A stretch of DNA of 64,000 nt from positions 1 through 64,000 of the forward strand of contig CASFBK010000002.1 in NCBI GenBank assembly GCA_949292785.1, read 5' to 3'. Both the position numbers and the translations under genes were made by a program. The number at the start of each line of letters is the position of its first letter. Position 1 is the stretch's first letter. This DNA is from an uncultured Eubacteriales bacterium (lineage in GTDB: Bacteria; Bacillota; Clostridia; Lachnospirales; Lachnospiraceae). A model generated the notes under the pieces. The model saw nothing but the letters and a program-made list of their open reading frames with translations, ran no database searches and was not told where the DNA came from. Below, one piece after another: positions 1 through 8,264 of this stretch.

Positions 1-18
1 TGTTATATATAAAATAAG

Positions 19-53
19 GACTGGAAGCTCATCCGAGAGCCTTCAGCCCAGTC
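19..53 (-). terminator. Rho-independent terminator after arsR-family gene
   Basis: On the minus strand, arms GACTGG and CCAGTC enclose a second nested stem (GAAG-CTC with GAG-CCTTC). The hairpin is followed by a CTTATTTT tract. It lies downstream of the minus-strand ArsR gene. Confidence 0.6.
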
Positions 54-84
54 ATTATCATAGAAGATCTGTATTTACAGACTT

Positions 85-351
85 TTATTCACACACTCCA
101 ATAATCGTCAACACATGAGAATCCAACAACGAATAATAAATCGTCTTCCCATCCCTGCGGTTTTTCACCAGCCGATTCTGTTTCAGGATGCTGAGCTGAT
201 GAGAAATCGCGCTCTGGGACATCCCAAGCTCCTCTGCAATATCCAATACACATTTTTCCTTATCCACTAAAGCATAAAGAATCTGCAATCTGGTAGGAGT
301 TCCAAATATTTTAAATAATTCTGCTAAACGTTCAAATTCATCCTGGTGCAT
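85..351 (-). CDS. ArsR-family winged-helix transcriptional regulator
   Basis: A small (88 aa) DNA-binding repressor of the ArsR/SmtB type. A winged helix-turn-helix covers about residues 12-80, with the recognition-helix region MSQSAISHQLSILKQ and the wing at RDGKTIYYSL. Family members usually dissociate from DNA on binding metal or another effector. The typical alpha-3 metal motif (ELCVCDL) is represented only by EKCVLDI, with a single Cys, so a canonical two-Cys metal site is not obvious. The last residues contain one more Cys. No metal efflux gene is next to it; the divergent neighbour is a small membrane protein of unknown role. What it senses cannot be read from the sequence. Confidence 0.85.
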   Translation of the reverse strand: MHQDEFERLAELFKIFGTPTRLQILYALVDKEKCVLDIAEELGMSQSAISHQLSILKQNRLVKNRRDGKTIYYSLLDSHVLTIIGVCE

Positions 352-386
352 TCAAATTCCTTCTTTTCTAAAAAGTTTTCTACTAA

Positions 387-415
387 AAAATAACATAGAT
401 AGAAAGTCCTGTCAA
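387..415 (-). promoter_or_regulatory. Probable promoter of the arsR-family gene
   Basis: Minus-strand TTGACA (410-415) and TATTTT (387-392) are separated by 17 bp, about 36 bp upstream of the start codon. Confidence 0.55.
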
Positions 416-461
416 AAGAAATAATTTAAAAAGGCGTTGAATCCCGGAAGGAAGGGAACAG

Positions 462-490
462 TTGAAAGTACCAAAAGGACATGATACAAT
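462..490 (+). promoter_or_regulatory. Probable sigma-A promoter of the 532 gene
   Basis: TTGAAA (462-467), a 17-bp spacer, then TACAAT (485-490), about 40 bp before the start codon at 532. Confidence 0.55.
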
Positions 491-531
491 GAAGCAGACA
501 AATAATTGGATTTTGGAAGGAGTACAATGAG

Positions 532-1008
532 ATGAATGGATCAAAGGAACAAATGGAAGTTATGCAGCAGGCAATAGAGCTTATTGTGCCGAATATTCCG
601 GCATTATTGGCGTTTGTAGCTACATGGGTAATTGAGATAATTTTAGTAAATAAGAAAATTATCTGTCATGGAAAGGAAAAGAAGATTGAAAAAGCGAAAG
701 AACTTGGTCAGGTGGTGACCGCGAGACTTGACAGCCGTAAATATCAATATGATTATAATGAAAATGGACATGGTGCGGCGAGATATATATATTCTATTGA
801 TGGCATACATCAGAAGAAAAAAGTAATTTCTGTGAATCATGGAAGAAGATGGACAACATTTCCGGATACCATTAACATTTATTATCTGGGGAACAAAATT
901 TATACAGACTATGATAAATCAAGTGCCTGGAATCTGCTGATTCCAATTTTGCCGATTTTGGTAGGTGGTCTTGTGATGTATCTGACCCATCCGGAATTGT
1001 TTCAGTAA
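532..1008 (+). CDS. Hypothetical membrane protein with two terminal TM segments
   Basis: A protein of 158 aa with no recognised family. A hydrophobic segment lies at about residues 20-40 and a second one at about 134-152. Between them is a roughly 90-residue polar region containing charged and Tyr-rich stretches (HGKEKKIEKAKELG, SRKYQYDYNENGHG). The layout suggests a soluble domain held at the membrane by both ends. A GGAAGGA ribosome site lies 10 nt before the ATG at 532; the nearby ATG at 527 meets a stop immediately. It has its own promoter and is divergent from the ArsR gene, so it could be that regulator's target, but this is inference. Confidence 0.6.
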   Translation: MNGSKEQMEVMQQAIELIVPNIPALLAFVATWVIEIILVNKKIICHGKEKKIEKAKELGQVVTARLDSRKYQYDYNENGHGAARYIYSIDGIHQKKKVISVNHGRRWTTFPDTINIYYLGNKIYTDYDKSSAWNLLIPILPILVGGLVMYLTHPELFQ

Positions 1009-1055
1009 TTTTCCAAATGTCGATTAGATAGAATAGATTAGGAAAGAATTTAATC

Positions 1056-2819
1056 ATGAATATTTTGTTAGTTGCCATAAATGCAAAATACATACATTCC
1101 AATCTTGCGGTATACAGCCTAAAATCCTATGCCAAAGAATATACAGAATATATTGATCTGGCGGAATATACCATCAACCATAGGGTAGAATATATTTTGC
1201 AGGAATTATATAAAAAGAAGCCGGATGTTCTGTGTTTCTCCTGTTATATCTGGAATTTCCGATATATACAGGAGTTGATAGAGGAGATACATAAGCTGTT
1301 GCCAAACCTTCCTATTTGGGTAGGAGGTCCAGAGGTCTCTTATGAACCAGAAGCCTTTTTGCGAGAATTTCCTATGGTAAAGGGAATTATGATTGGAGAA
1401 GGAGAGGAAACCTTTCGGGAATTGTGTGAATATTATGTAAACCAAGAACATTCCATAAGGAATAAAACGGAGAACCAAGAACATTCTACAAGGAATCAAG
1501 CGAAGAACCCACAGAAATTACAGCATATTTCAGGACTTTTATTCCGCAATGAAGAAAATGAGCTGGTGCAAACACCCCACAGGGAACCCATTTCCATGGA
1601 CATGCTTCCTTTTTGCTATGACCACCTGGAGGACTTCGAGAACCGCATTATTTATTACGAGACCAGCAGGGGCTGTCCATTTTCCTGCAGCTATTGCCTC
1701 TCCTCCATAGAAAAGGGGTTACGTTTCCGTTCGTTATATCTGGTAAAAAAGGAACTTCAGTTTTTCTTAGACCACAAGGTGCCGCAGGTAAAGTTCGTAG
1801 ACCGTACCTTTAACTGCAATCACAATCACGCCATGGAGATATGGAACTATATAAAAGAGCACGACAACGGAATCACCAATTTCCATTTCGAGATTTCCGC
1901 AGATTTGCTGACGGAAGAAGAGATTGCACTGATATCAGAAATGCGCCCCGGACTGATACAGTTAGAAATTGGCGTACAGTCCACCTTTGCACCCACCATC
2001 CAGGAGATTCACCGAACCATGAATCTTTCCCGGCTGGAAGCGATTGTAAAAAAGGTGCAGCAGGCGGGAAACATCCATCAGCATCTGGATTTGATTGCCG
2101 GACTTCCCAAGGAAGATTTCAGCACCTTTGCCAAGTCCTTTCAGGAGATTTACCGCTTAAAGCCCGAACAACTGCAACTGGGCTTTCTTAAGGTGCTAAA
2201 AGGCTCCTACATGTACGAGCATCAGAAAGAATACGGTCTGGTTTACCAGTCCAATCCGCCCTATGAAGTGATGGCAACGAACTGGCTGTCTTACGAAGAG
2301 GTATTGCGCATCAAGCTGGTGGAAGAAATGTTAGAAGTATACTATAACAGCGGACAGTTTGAAATGACTATGAAGGTGCTGGAACTGGCGTATGAAAATC
2401 CCTTTGACATGTTTTTGGAATTAGGAGAATACTATGAAAAGCATGGACTATTTGCCATGAATCATTCCCGTATCCGCCGTTGCGAGATATTACTGGACTT
2501 TGTGAGGGAAAAGGATGCCGACCATGAAGAAATCTACAAGGAAACTCTGACCTTTGACTTATATTATCGGGAAAATATGAAGACTCGCCCCGCTTGGGCG
2601 CCCCCTGTGGCAGCATTTAAAGAGGAAACCAGAAAATACTGTAAGAACGGAAAACTGTCTCATATAGAACCTTTTTATTATGATATGAATCTGTTGCTGA
2701 ACCGGAAAAGTATTTCAGAATATCCGTTCAAAGGCGAACCGGTTTTTTACCTGTTTTCCTATGAAAAGAAGAATCCTTTGACCGGACAGGCCGAGGTGGA
2801 AAGAATAGAAGAGAAATGA
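1056..2819 (+). CDS. B12-binding domain radical SAM protein (DUF4080-type)
   Basis: A 587-aa protein with an N-terminal cobalamin-binding-like Rossmann domain (about residues 1-125, including FSCYIWNFRYIQEL and WVGGPEVSYEP). A radical SAM core follows, with the CxxxCxxC cluster motif in RGCPFSCSYCLSS near residue 210. The C-terminal part (about 420-587) matches the architecture of DUF4080-bearing family members. The family is common in Clostridia; its substrate is not known to me. Between the two domains is a short low-complexity insert (about residues 129-152) built from an imperfect peptide duplication (NQEHSIRNKTE / NQEHSTRNQAK). It precedes nth by 15 bp on the same strand. Confidence 0.8.
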   Translation: MNILLVAINAKYIHSNLAVYSLKSYAKEYTEYIDLAEYTINHRVEYILQELYKKKPDVLCFSCYIWNFRYIQELIEEIHKLLPNLPIWVGGPEVSYEPEAFLREFPMVKGIMIGEGEETFRELCEYYVNQEHSIRNKTENQEHSTRNQAKNPQKLQHISGLLFRNEENELVQTPHREPISMDMLPFCYDHLEDFENRIIYYETSRGCPFSCSYCLSSIEKGLRFRSLYLVKKELQFFLDHKVPQVKFVDRTFNCNHNHAMEIWNYIKEHDNGITNFHFEISADLLTEEEIALISEMRPGLIQLEIGVQSTFAPTIQEIHRTMNLSRLEAIVKKVQQAGNIHQHLDLIAGLPKEDFSTFAKSFQEIYRLKPEQLQLGFLKVLKGSYMYEHQKEYGLVYQSNPPYEVMATNWLSYEEVLRIKLVEEMLEVYYNSGQFEMTMKVLELAYENPFDMFLELGEYYEKHGLFAMNHSRIRRCEILLDFVREKDADHEEIYKETLTFDLYYRENMKTRPAWAPPVAAFKEETRKYCKNGKLSHIEPFYYDMNLLLNRKSISEYPFKGEPVFYLFSYEKKNPLTGQAEVERIEEK

Positions 2820-2834
2820 GAAAAGGAGAACTCT

Positions 2835-3467
2835 ATGAAAAAGAGAACCGCGGAAATCTTAAAGCGTATGGATGAAGCATATGGAACCGAATATCGTTGT
2901 TATCTGAATCATGACAACGCATGGCAGTTACTGATTGCGGTTATCTTAAGCGCTCAATGCACCGATGCCAGAGTAAATATTGTGACGGCAGATTTGTTTC
3001 AAAAGTATGACAGTTTAGAGAAATTCGCCAATGCAGACATAAAAGAGATGGAACAGGATATTCATTCCACTGGTTTTTATCACAATAAGGCAAGAAACAT
3101 TATTTTGTGCGCAAGAAAGCTGATAACGGAATTTGGCGGAGAGGTTCCAAGTGGTCTGGAAGAGCTGACCTCATTACCAGGCGTGGGACGAAAAACTGCC
3201 AATGTTATTCGTGGGAATATTTACAATGAGCCAAGCATCGTAGTGGATACCCATGTAAAACGGATTTCCCGCAGACTGGGATTTACCAAGGAAGAAGACC
3301 CGGTAAAAATTGAGTTCGACCTGATGAAGGTATTACCAAAGGACCATTGGATTCTTTACAATATCCAGATTATTACACTGGGAAGAACCATATGCACCGC
3401 AAGAAGTCCTAAGTGCAGTGAATGTTTCTTGGGTGATTTATGTAAGGCAGGCGATAAGACATGCTAG
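2835..3467 (+). CDS. nth: Endonuclease III
   Basis: A base-excision-repair glycosylase/AP lyase of 210 aa acting on oxidised pyrimidines. The helix-hairpin-helix LPGVGRKTANV carries the catalytic Lys at residue 120, and the catalytic Asp is at 138 in VVDTHV. The [4Fe-4S] cluster ligands are C187, C194, C197 and C203 with the C-x6-C-x2-C-x5-C spacing, the same numbering as in the E. coli enzyme. AAAGGAG precedes the ATG. The 3' end overlaps the exonuclease gene by 7 bp, suggesting coupled translation of two DNA-maintenance enzymes. Confidence 0.95.
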   Translation: MKKRTAEILKRMDEAYGTEYRCYLNHDNAWQLLIAVILSAQCTDARVNIVTADLFQKYDSLEKFANADIKEMEQDIHSTGFYHNKARNIILCARKLITEFGGEVPSGLEELTSLPGVGRKTANVIRGNIYNEPSIVVDTHVKRISRRLGFTKEEDPVKIEFDLMKVLPKDHWILYNIQIITLGRTICTARSPKCSECFLGDLCKAGDKTC

Positions 3468-4177
3468 AATCCTATGTAGTTGTAGATTTAGAGATGACCG
3501 GACTGCGGGCAAAGACAGACCGGATTTTAGAAATCGGAGCGGTAAAGGTAGAAAACCACCAGATTACAGAGACATATCAGAAGATGATAAATGCAGGGAT
3601 AAAAATTCCAAAAGAGGTTCAAAAGCTTACCGGAATTACCGATGAAATGGTAGCAGCCGGTGTGGAAGAGAGTGAGGCGGTAGAAGGATTTTTTGATTTT
3701 TGCCGAGGATTTCCATTAGTGGGACATAACATTATATTTGATTATAGTTTTCTCAAGCAATATGCGGTAAATCATAAAGTGACCTTTGAAAAAAATGGGA
3801 TAGATACCCTGAAGCTGTCCCGAAAGTTTTTGCTGGAACTGGAGAAAAAGACACTGGATTATCTTTGCGAATACTTAAAGATAGAACGAAACCAAAATCA
3901 CCGTGCACTGGAGGATGCCAGAGCCACGTATGTTCTTTTGGAATATTTGCGGGAAAAATACGCAGAACAAGAGCCGGAAGCATTCCGCCCCCTGCCATTA
4001 CTCTACCGGGCAAAAAAGCAAAGCCCGGCAACGGAAAGACAAAAAAGACACTTGAAGGAGCTGGCAGAATATCATAAAATAGAACTTGATATCGATATAG
4101 AGACCCTTACCAAAAGTGAAGCATCAAGAAAAACAGACCGTATTCTCGCACAATATGGAAAGATGCCGAAAGCCTAA
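3461..4177 (+). CDS. DnaQ-like 3'-5' exonuclease (DEDDh family)
   Basis: A 238-aa protein. Residues about 1-165 form an RNase-T/DnaQ exonuclease fold: Exo I VVDLEMTGL (D and E ligands), Exo II GHNIIFDYSFL, and Exo III HRALEDARAT with the H-x4-D signature of the DEDDh subclass. Such proteins proofread or trim 3' ends as free-standing epsilon-like nucleases. The C-terminal 70 residues are basic and not part of the fold. It overlaps nth, and its stop codon overlaps the end of the convergent gene on the opposite strand by 4 bp. Confidence 0.85.
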   Translation: MLESYVVVDLEMTGLRAKTDRILEIGAVKVENHQITETYQKMINAGIKIPKEVQKLTGITDEMVAAGVEESEAVEGFFDFCRGFPLVGHNIIFDYSFLKQYAVNHKVTFEKNGIDTLKLSRKFLLELEKKTLDYLCEYLKIERNQNHRALEDARATYVLLEYLREKYAEQEPEAFRPLPLLYRAKKQSPATERQKRHLKELAEYHKIELDIDIETLTKSEASRKTDRILAQYGKMPKA

Positions 4178-4773
4178 GCATTTTCCAGCATGGCAAGAAT
4201 AGAATCTTTACGGAGAGAAGTTAATTGGTCGGCAGAATGTTTCAGGTGTTCAATGCCGGAACGTTCTCCGGATTCCAGATAAATATGAAGGAGCAGTTCA
4301 TAGGTAGCCTTGATATCACTTCCGATGGAGACCGCAAACAAAAGAACCGTTTTGGCTTCCTCAGGGTGGGAAAGCTCATAGAGGCGGTGTCCCCATTGGT
4401 TGAGGGTGCGAACCAGAAGAATGAAGTTCTGGTCATAGCGGGTCAAGGAGCCAAGATTTGCCACGCCGTATTGTAGTTTTAAGTCGGTATTGCTGATACC
4501 GTTCAGATTTAGAATCTTCTGTTCGCGCAGGTCTAGTACCTGTTGCTCACATTGATGCAGCTCATCATCCTGAAACAGGGCAAAGGGAAGCGTTACGCCG
4601 GAAAGGTCTACATAATTGAGCTGACTGATATCCTGCGGTAACGTCAGATTTGACTGGCTTTCCCGTTTCCAGAAGGATTGCCATTTGGTACGGTCCCGCC
4701 GCTCGTTGCGGCGGAGAAATATGGATACAAGACCAAGAAATATCAGAAAAATACCTAAGGTTCGAAAAATCAT
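4174..4773 (-). CDS. Hypothetical membrane-anchored protein
   Basis: A protein of 199 aa with one N-terminal membrane segment (about residues 3-20, FRTLGIFLIFLGLVSIFL) followed by Arg-rich residues. The soluble remainder is helical; the last 90 residues (HRLYELSHPEEAKTVLLFA onward) look like tetratricopeptide-type helical pairs. No enzymatic motif was seen. It is convergent with the exonuclease gene (4-bp overlap of 3' ends). The role is unknown; a scaffold or assembly role would fit TPR-like helices but is inference. Confidence 0.6.
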   Translation of the reverse strand: MIFRTLGIFLIFLGLVSIFLRRNERRDRTKWQSFWKRESQSNLTLPQDISQLNYVDLSGVTLPFALFQDDELHQCEQQVLDLREQKILNLNGISNTDLKLQYGVANLGSLTRYDQNFILLVRTLNQWGHRLYELSHPEEAKTVLLFAVSIGSDIKATYELLLHIYLESGERSGIEHLKHSADQLTSLRKDSILAMLENA

Positions 4774-4830
4774 AATGAAGGACTCCTTTATTGTATAGTA
4801 ACAGCAAATAGAATGGAAAGAGGTGGGAAA

Positions 4831-4935
4831 ATGAACTTTAATAACTCCAAAAAAAGAAAAACATTTGCAGCAGTTATCGTAGTAATATTAGTAGCTTCCA
4901 TGGTATTGTCTGTTTTTGTTTCAGCGTTTGCTTAA
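4831..4935 (+). CDS. Small single-pass membrane peptide (34 aa)
   Basis: ATG at 4831 is preceded by GAGGTGGG about 5 nt upstream and the frame closes with TAA at 4933-4935. The peptide has a polar, basic N-terminus (NNSKKRK) followed by a hydrophobic stretch of about 23 residues ending in FVSAFA. This is the layout of a small integral membrane protein or an uncleaved signal anchor. It is the only coding candidate in the 304-bp stretch between 4774 and 5077. The good ribosome site and clean topology argue that it is real; the function is unknown. Confidence 0.5.
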   Translation: MNFNNSKKRKTFAAVIVVILVASMVLSVFVSAFA

Positions 4936-5007
4936 GTAAAAAGATTTTCATGTTCATAATATACAGAAAGCTGGGATTTCTGTCAATGATATTCGTTGTT
5001 CTGCATC

Positions 5008-5035
5008 TTGAAAAATCCCCAGTTTATGGTAGAAT
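5008..5035 (+). promoter_or_regulatory. Possible promoter of the VanW-domain gene
   Basis: TTGAAA (5008-5013), a 16-bp spacer, TAGAAT (5030-5035), about 40 bp before the start codon at 5078. Confidence 0.4.
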
Positions 5036-5077
5036 AATGAGTAAAGTGTAAAAATGTCATACAATAGGAGAATAGAT

Positions 5078-6604
5078 ATGAAAAAGAATTGGAAAAGATA
5101 CCTGCCGATGGCTTGTATGGGCATCCTGTTGACCCTTCTGGTGATAGTGACAATTCCTGTAAATGCAGAAAAAAAGGAAACAGATACGATACCGGAACGA
5201 GTTTATGTAGGTGAAATTTCGGTAGGGGGAATGACACAGGAGGAAGCCGTTCAGACTGTAGAAGAGTATGTAGCAGGACTGGAAGATAAGAACATTATTC
5301 TTCAGGCAGGAGAAAATGAACTGGAGGTAACTGCAGGAGATGTTGGAATTTCCTGGGGGAATCCGGAGATTATCGAAGAAGCAGTCGGACTGGGAAAGAG
5401 TGGGAACTTAATCAGTCGTTATAAAGCAATGAAAGATCTGGAAAATGAAGACAAGGTGTACCAGATTGCTTATAATATAGATAGGGAAAAGACAGTAAAG
5501 GTATTAGAGGATAACGAAGAGGTCCTGAATACGGAAGCAGTAGATGCCGGGCTGGAGAGAGCGGACGGTTCTTTCAATATCATTCCCGGAAGCCAGGGCG
5601 TTACCGTAAATGTAGAAGAATCTCTTGATACAATAGAAGCGTATTTTGTTCAGAGTTGGGATGGTAATGATGCATCTATAGAATTGGTGGCAGAGGTAGT
5701 AGAGCCAAAGGGAACAGAGGAAGAGCTTTCTAAGGTAAAGGATTTACTGGGAAGTTATCATACGTCTTATTCCACTTCGGGAGCAGGACGTTCCCAGAAC
5801 GTAGCAAATGGTACCTCTAAAATAAATGGCTCTGTGATTTATCCGGGAGAAGAATTCTCCGTGTATGAAGCAGTAAGCCCATTTGAAGCATCCAATGGAT
5901 ATGAATTGGCAGGCTCTTATGAGAACGGAACTACGGTAGAGACCTATGGCGGTGGAATCTGTCAGGTATCCACAACCCTTTATAATGCAGTTATTCGTGC
6001 AGAACTGGAAGTGACAGAACGTTTTAACCATTCCATGATTGTAACCTATGTAGATCCATCTGCAGATGCAGCGATTGCAGGAACATATAAGGACTTGAAG
6101 TTTAAGAATAATACAGATGCACCAATCTATATTGAAGGTTATACATCAGGAAAGGTCGTATATTTCAATATTTTTGGACAAGAGACCAGAGATAGTAATC
6201 GAGAAGTAAGCTTTGTCAGTGAGACACTTTCCACCACAGATCCGGGAGTGCAGTATAAGGCATCGGCGGATTTGCCAATCGGAAAGTTCAGCACGGAGCA
6301 GTCTGCCCATGTCGGATACACAGCACAGTTGTGGAAGATTGTAAAGGTAGATGGTGTAGAGCAGAGCCGGGAGGTATTTAACAAGAGTACCTATAATCCT
6401 TCACCGAAGATTGTTTTAGTAGGGGTTGCATCTGCAAATGGCGATGCGGTTGCAGCCATGAATGCAGCTATTGCAAGTCAGGATGAGGCAACAATAAACG
6501 CAGCGGCGGCACAGTGGAATGATGCAGCCATTGCAGCGCAGCAGGCAGCAGCTCAGGCAGCCGCAGAAGCAGCAGCTCAGCAACAACAGCAGCAACAACA
6601 GTAG
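5078..6604 (+). CDS. VanW-domain cell-wall protein (YoaR-like), Gln-rich tail cut by a stop
   Basis: The start is ATG 5078, with AGGAG 7 nt upstream, rather than the upstream in-frame ATG at 5054. An N-terminal signal anchor (about residues 9-29) is followed by a putative peptidoglycan-binding region (about 40-210). A VanW domain follows (about 225-370, including YGGGICQVSTTLYNAV) and then a G5-like segment (about 385-455). The C-terminus is Ala- and Gln-rich (CAG/CAA repeats). The TAG at 6602-6604 falls inside the Gln tract, and the same frame continues for another 24 sense codons to TAA at 6677, ending in DDPNKIQDTGVTP. The protein probably acts outside the membrane in the wall. Whether the tail extension is lost or read through is unclear. 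Confidence 0.85.
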   Translation: MKKNWKRYLPMACMGILLTLLVIVTIPVNAEKKETDTIPERVYVGEISVGGMTQEEAVQTVEEYVAGLEDKNIILQAGENELEVTAGDVGISWGNPEIIEEAVGLGKSGNLISRYKAMKDLENEDKVYQIAYNIDREKTVKVLEDNEEVLNTEAVDAGLERADGSFNIIPGSQGVTVNVEESLDTIEAYFVQSWDGNDASIELVAEVVEPKGTEEELSKVKDLLGSYHTSYSTSGAGRSQNVANGTSKINGSVIYPGEEFSVYEAVSPFEASNGYELAGSYENGTTVETYGGGICQVSTTLYNAVIRAELEVTERFNHSMIVTYVDPSADAAIAGTYKDLKFKNNTDAPIYIEGYTSGKVVYFNIFGQETRDSNREVSFVSETLSTTDPGVQYKASADLPIGKFSTEQSAHVGYTAQLWKIVKVDGVEQSREVFNKSTYNPSPKIVLVGVASANGDAVAAMNAAIASQDEATINAAAAQWNDAAIAAQQAAAQAAAEAAAQQQQQQQQ

Positions 6605-6679
6605 CAACAACAGCAGCAAGAGCAGACGCCGCCGGCAGATGATCCGAATAAAATTCAGGATACGGGCGTAACACCATAA
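6605..6679 (+). other. In-frame extension of the VanW-domain gene beyond an amber codon
   Basis: Directly after TAG 6602-6604 the reading frame continues CAA CAA CAG CAG CAA GAG CAG and so on for 24 codons, to TAA at 6677-6679. The residues continue the Gln tract and then form a hydrophilic tail. The TAG differs from CAG by one base, so a point mutation in the repeat is the simplest explanation. Confidence 0.6.
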
Positions 6680-6697
6680 CAACAAAAGAATAGAAGA

Positions 6698-6725
6698 AAG
6701 GCTGTTTCACCTATGAAACAGCCTT
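6698..6725 (+). terminator. Likely terminator after the VanW-domain gene
   Basis: A 12-bp perfect stem AAGGCTGTTTCA / TGAAACAGCCTT with a 4-nt loop, followed by a weak T-rich stretch. It lies just after the extended reading frame closes at 6679, which fits the extension having once been part of the gene. Confidence 0.6.
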
Positions 6726-6755
6726 GTTGAATATTGTAGTAAAAGAGGAATGAAA

Positions 6756-7739
6756 ATGAAGGTTGGAAAGATACCGGAGAGTGTATTGAAACGCTCAGTA
6801 TTCAAACAAATACATACAAAAAGAAGTGAAGTTCTGTTGGGAGCTGGTGTAGGCGAGGATTGCGCAGCCTTAAAGCTTGAAGCGGATGAAATGTTCGTGA
6901 TGTCCACAGACCCCATTACCGGTACTGCAACAGATATTGGGAATCTTGCCATCCATATTACCATGAATGATTTGGCATCTGCGGGGGCAGAGCCGATAGG
7001 TGTAATGCTTACCATATTGCTTCCTGAAAATAGTGAGGAGGCGGTATTGCGGGAAACAATGGCACAGATTGAAACAGCATGTGCCGAGGCAAATGTCCAG
7101 ATTATGGGAGGACATACCGAAGTCACCAGAGCAGTCAACCAGCCGTTGATTAATGTCTGCGGAGTAGGAAAAGCAAAAGCGGGACAACTGGTCACTACCG
7201 GAGGAGCGAAGACCGGAGATGATATTATCGTGACAAAATGGATTGGACTGGAGGGTACGTCCATTATTGCCAAGGAGAAGGAAAAGGAGCTTCTGACCAG
7301 ATATCCCGGACACCTTGTAGAAGCTGCTAAGAATTTTGATAAATACTTATCCGTATTACCGGAGGCCGCCACCGCCGTTAAGTCTGGCGTTAGTGCAATG
7401 CATGATGTGACTGAGGGCGGAATTTTTGGTGCACTTTGGGAAATGGCAGAAGCATCTGGCGTCGGACTTGAAATTGATTTAAAAAAGATACCTGTGAAGC
7501 AGGAGACCATAGAAGTGTGTGAATTCTTCGGAATCAATCCTTATGAACTGATTTCGAGTGGTTCTATGTTAATGGCATCATCAGATGGAAACATGCTGGT
7601 GCGGGAACTGGAAAAACAGGGAATTCATGCCGCAGTTGTGGGAAAGGCAGTCGCAGGGAATGACCGTGTGTTGATTAATGAAGATGAGAGAAGATTTTTG
7701 GAACCTCCAAAAACAGATGAATTATATAAAGTAGTATAA
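6756..7739 (+). CDS. AIR synthase-related protein (PurM/HypE-like fold)
   Basis: A 327-aa protein of the PurM/ThiL/HypE/SelD superfamily, which binds ATP and activates a substrate by phosphorylation. The N-terminal domain (about residues 1-150) has GAGVGEDCAALKL and HITMNDLASAGAEP. The C-terminal domain (about 165-310) has MHDVTEGGIFGALWE. The start at ATG 6756 is preferred to ATG 6750 because AGAGGA lies 6 nt before the second but abuts the first. No hydrogenase-maturation, thiamine or purine genes adjoin it; an Lrp regulator and aminotransferase follow. The substrate is therefore unassigned. Confidence 0.75.
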   Translation: MKVGKIPESVLKRSVFKQIHTKRSEVLLGAGVGEDCAALKLEADEMFVMSTDPITGTATDIGNLAIHITMNDLASAGAEPIGVMLTILLPENSEEAVLRETMAQIETACAEANVQIMGGHTEVTRAVNQPLINVCGVGKAKAGQLVTTGGAKTGDDIIVTKWIGLEGTSIIAKEKEKELLTRYPGHLVEAAKNFDKYLSVLPEAATAVKSGVSAMHDVTEGGIFGALWEMAEASGVGLEIDLKKIPVKQETIEVCEFFGINPYELISSGSMLMASSDGNMLVRELEKQGIHAAVVGKAVAGNDRVLINEDERRFLEPPKTDELYKVV

Positions 7740-7775
7740 CATACTGTATTATTAGGAAAAGGAAGGGTAAGCACT

Positions 7776-8264
7776 ATGGAAATGAGAGAGAAGATTTTAA
7801 CATTTATAGAAAAAAACAGCAGAGTAGATTTAAAGGAGCTGGCAATCGTACTGGGTGTAGATGAAGTAGTGGTAGCCAATGAACTGGCAGCGATGGAGCA
7901 GGAGCATATTATCTGCGGATATCACACGTTGATTGACTGGGAAAAAACCAACATTGAAAAAGTAAATGCGCTGATTGAAGTGCGGGTAACACCACAGCGT
8001 GGACGTGGATTTGATAGTGTGGCAGAGCGTATTTACAACTATCCGGAGGTGAATGCTGTATATCTGATTTCCGGAGGTTATGATTTGTTGGTGACTCTGG
8101 AAGGAAAGACATTGCGCGAGGTAGCACAGTTCGTATCGGATAAGCTTTCCACGCTGGATTCTGTTTTAAGCACTAAGACGAACTTTATTCTGAAAAAATA
8201 CAAAGACCACGGTACGATTATTGCAGAACCGGAAGAAGATGAAAGGATGCTGGTGACCCTATGA
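7776..8264 (+). CDS. Lrp/AsnC-family transcriptional regulator
   Basis: A 162-aa feast/famine regulator. The N-terminal helix-turn-helix covers about residues 5-60 (VDLKELAIVLGVDEVVVANEL) and the C-terminal RAM/AsnC effector domain about 70-145 (ALIEVRVTPQRGRGFDSVAE, VYLISGGYDLLVTLEG). GGAAGGG lies 8 nt before the ATG. Its last codons overlap the next gene by 4 bp (ATGA), so regulator and aminotransferase are translationally coupled. The regulator probably senses an amino acid handled by that enzyme. Confidence 0.9.
   Translation: MEMREKILTFIEKNSRVDLKELAIVLGVDEVVVANELAAMEQEHIICGYHTLIDWEKTNIEKVNALIEVRVTPQRGRGFDSVAERIYNYPEVNAVYLISGGYDLLVTLEGKTLREVAQFVSDKLSTLDSVLSTKTNFILKKYKDHGTIIAEPEEDERMLVTL

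Noticed and set aside
1841-2191. A 116-aa plus-strand frame inside the B12/radical SAM gene
   Set aside because: Overlaps conserved radical SAM coding sequence in another frame, without a ribosome site.
6416-6710. Minus-strand frames rich in Leu or Ala opposite the VanW-protein tail
   Set aside because: They are the complement of the CAG/CAA repeat region (poly-Leu/Ala), with no ribosome site; shadows of the real gene.
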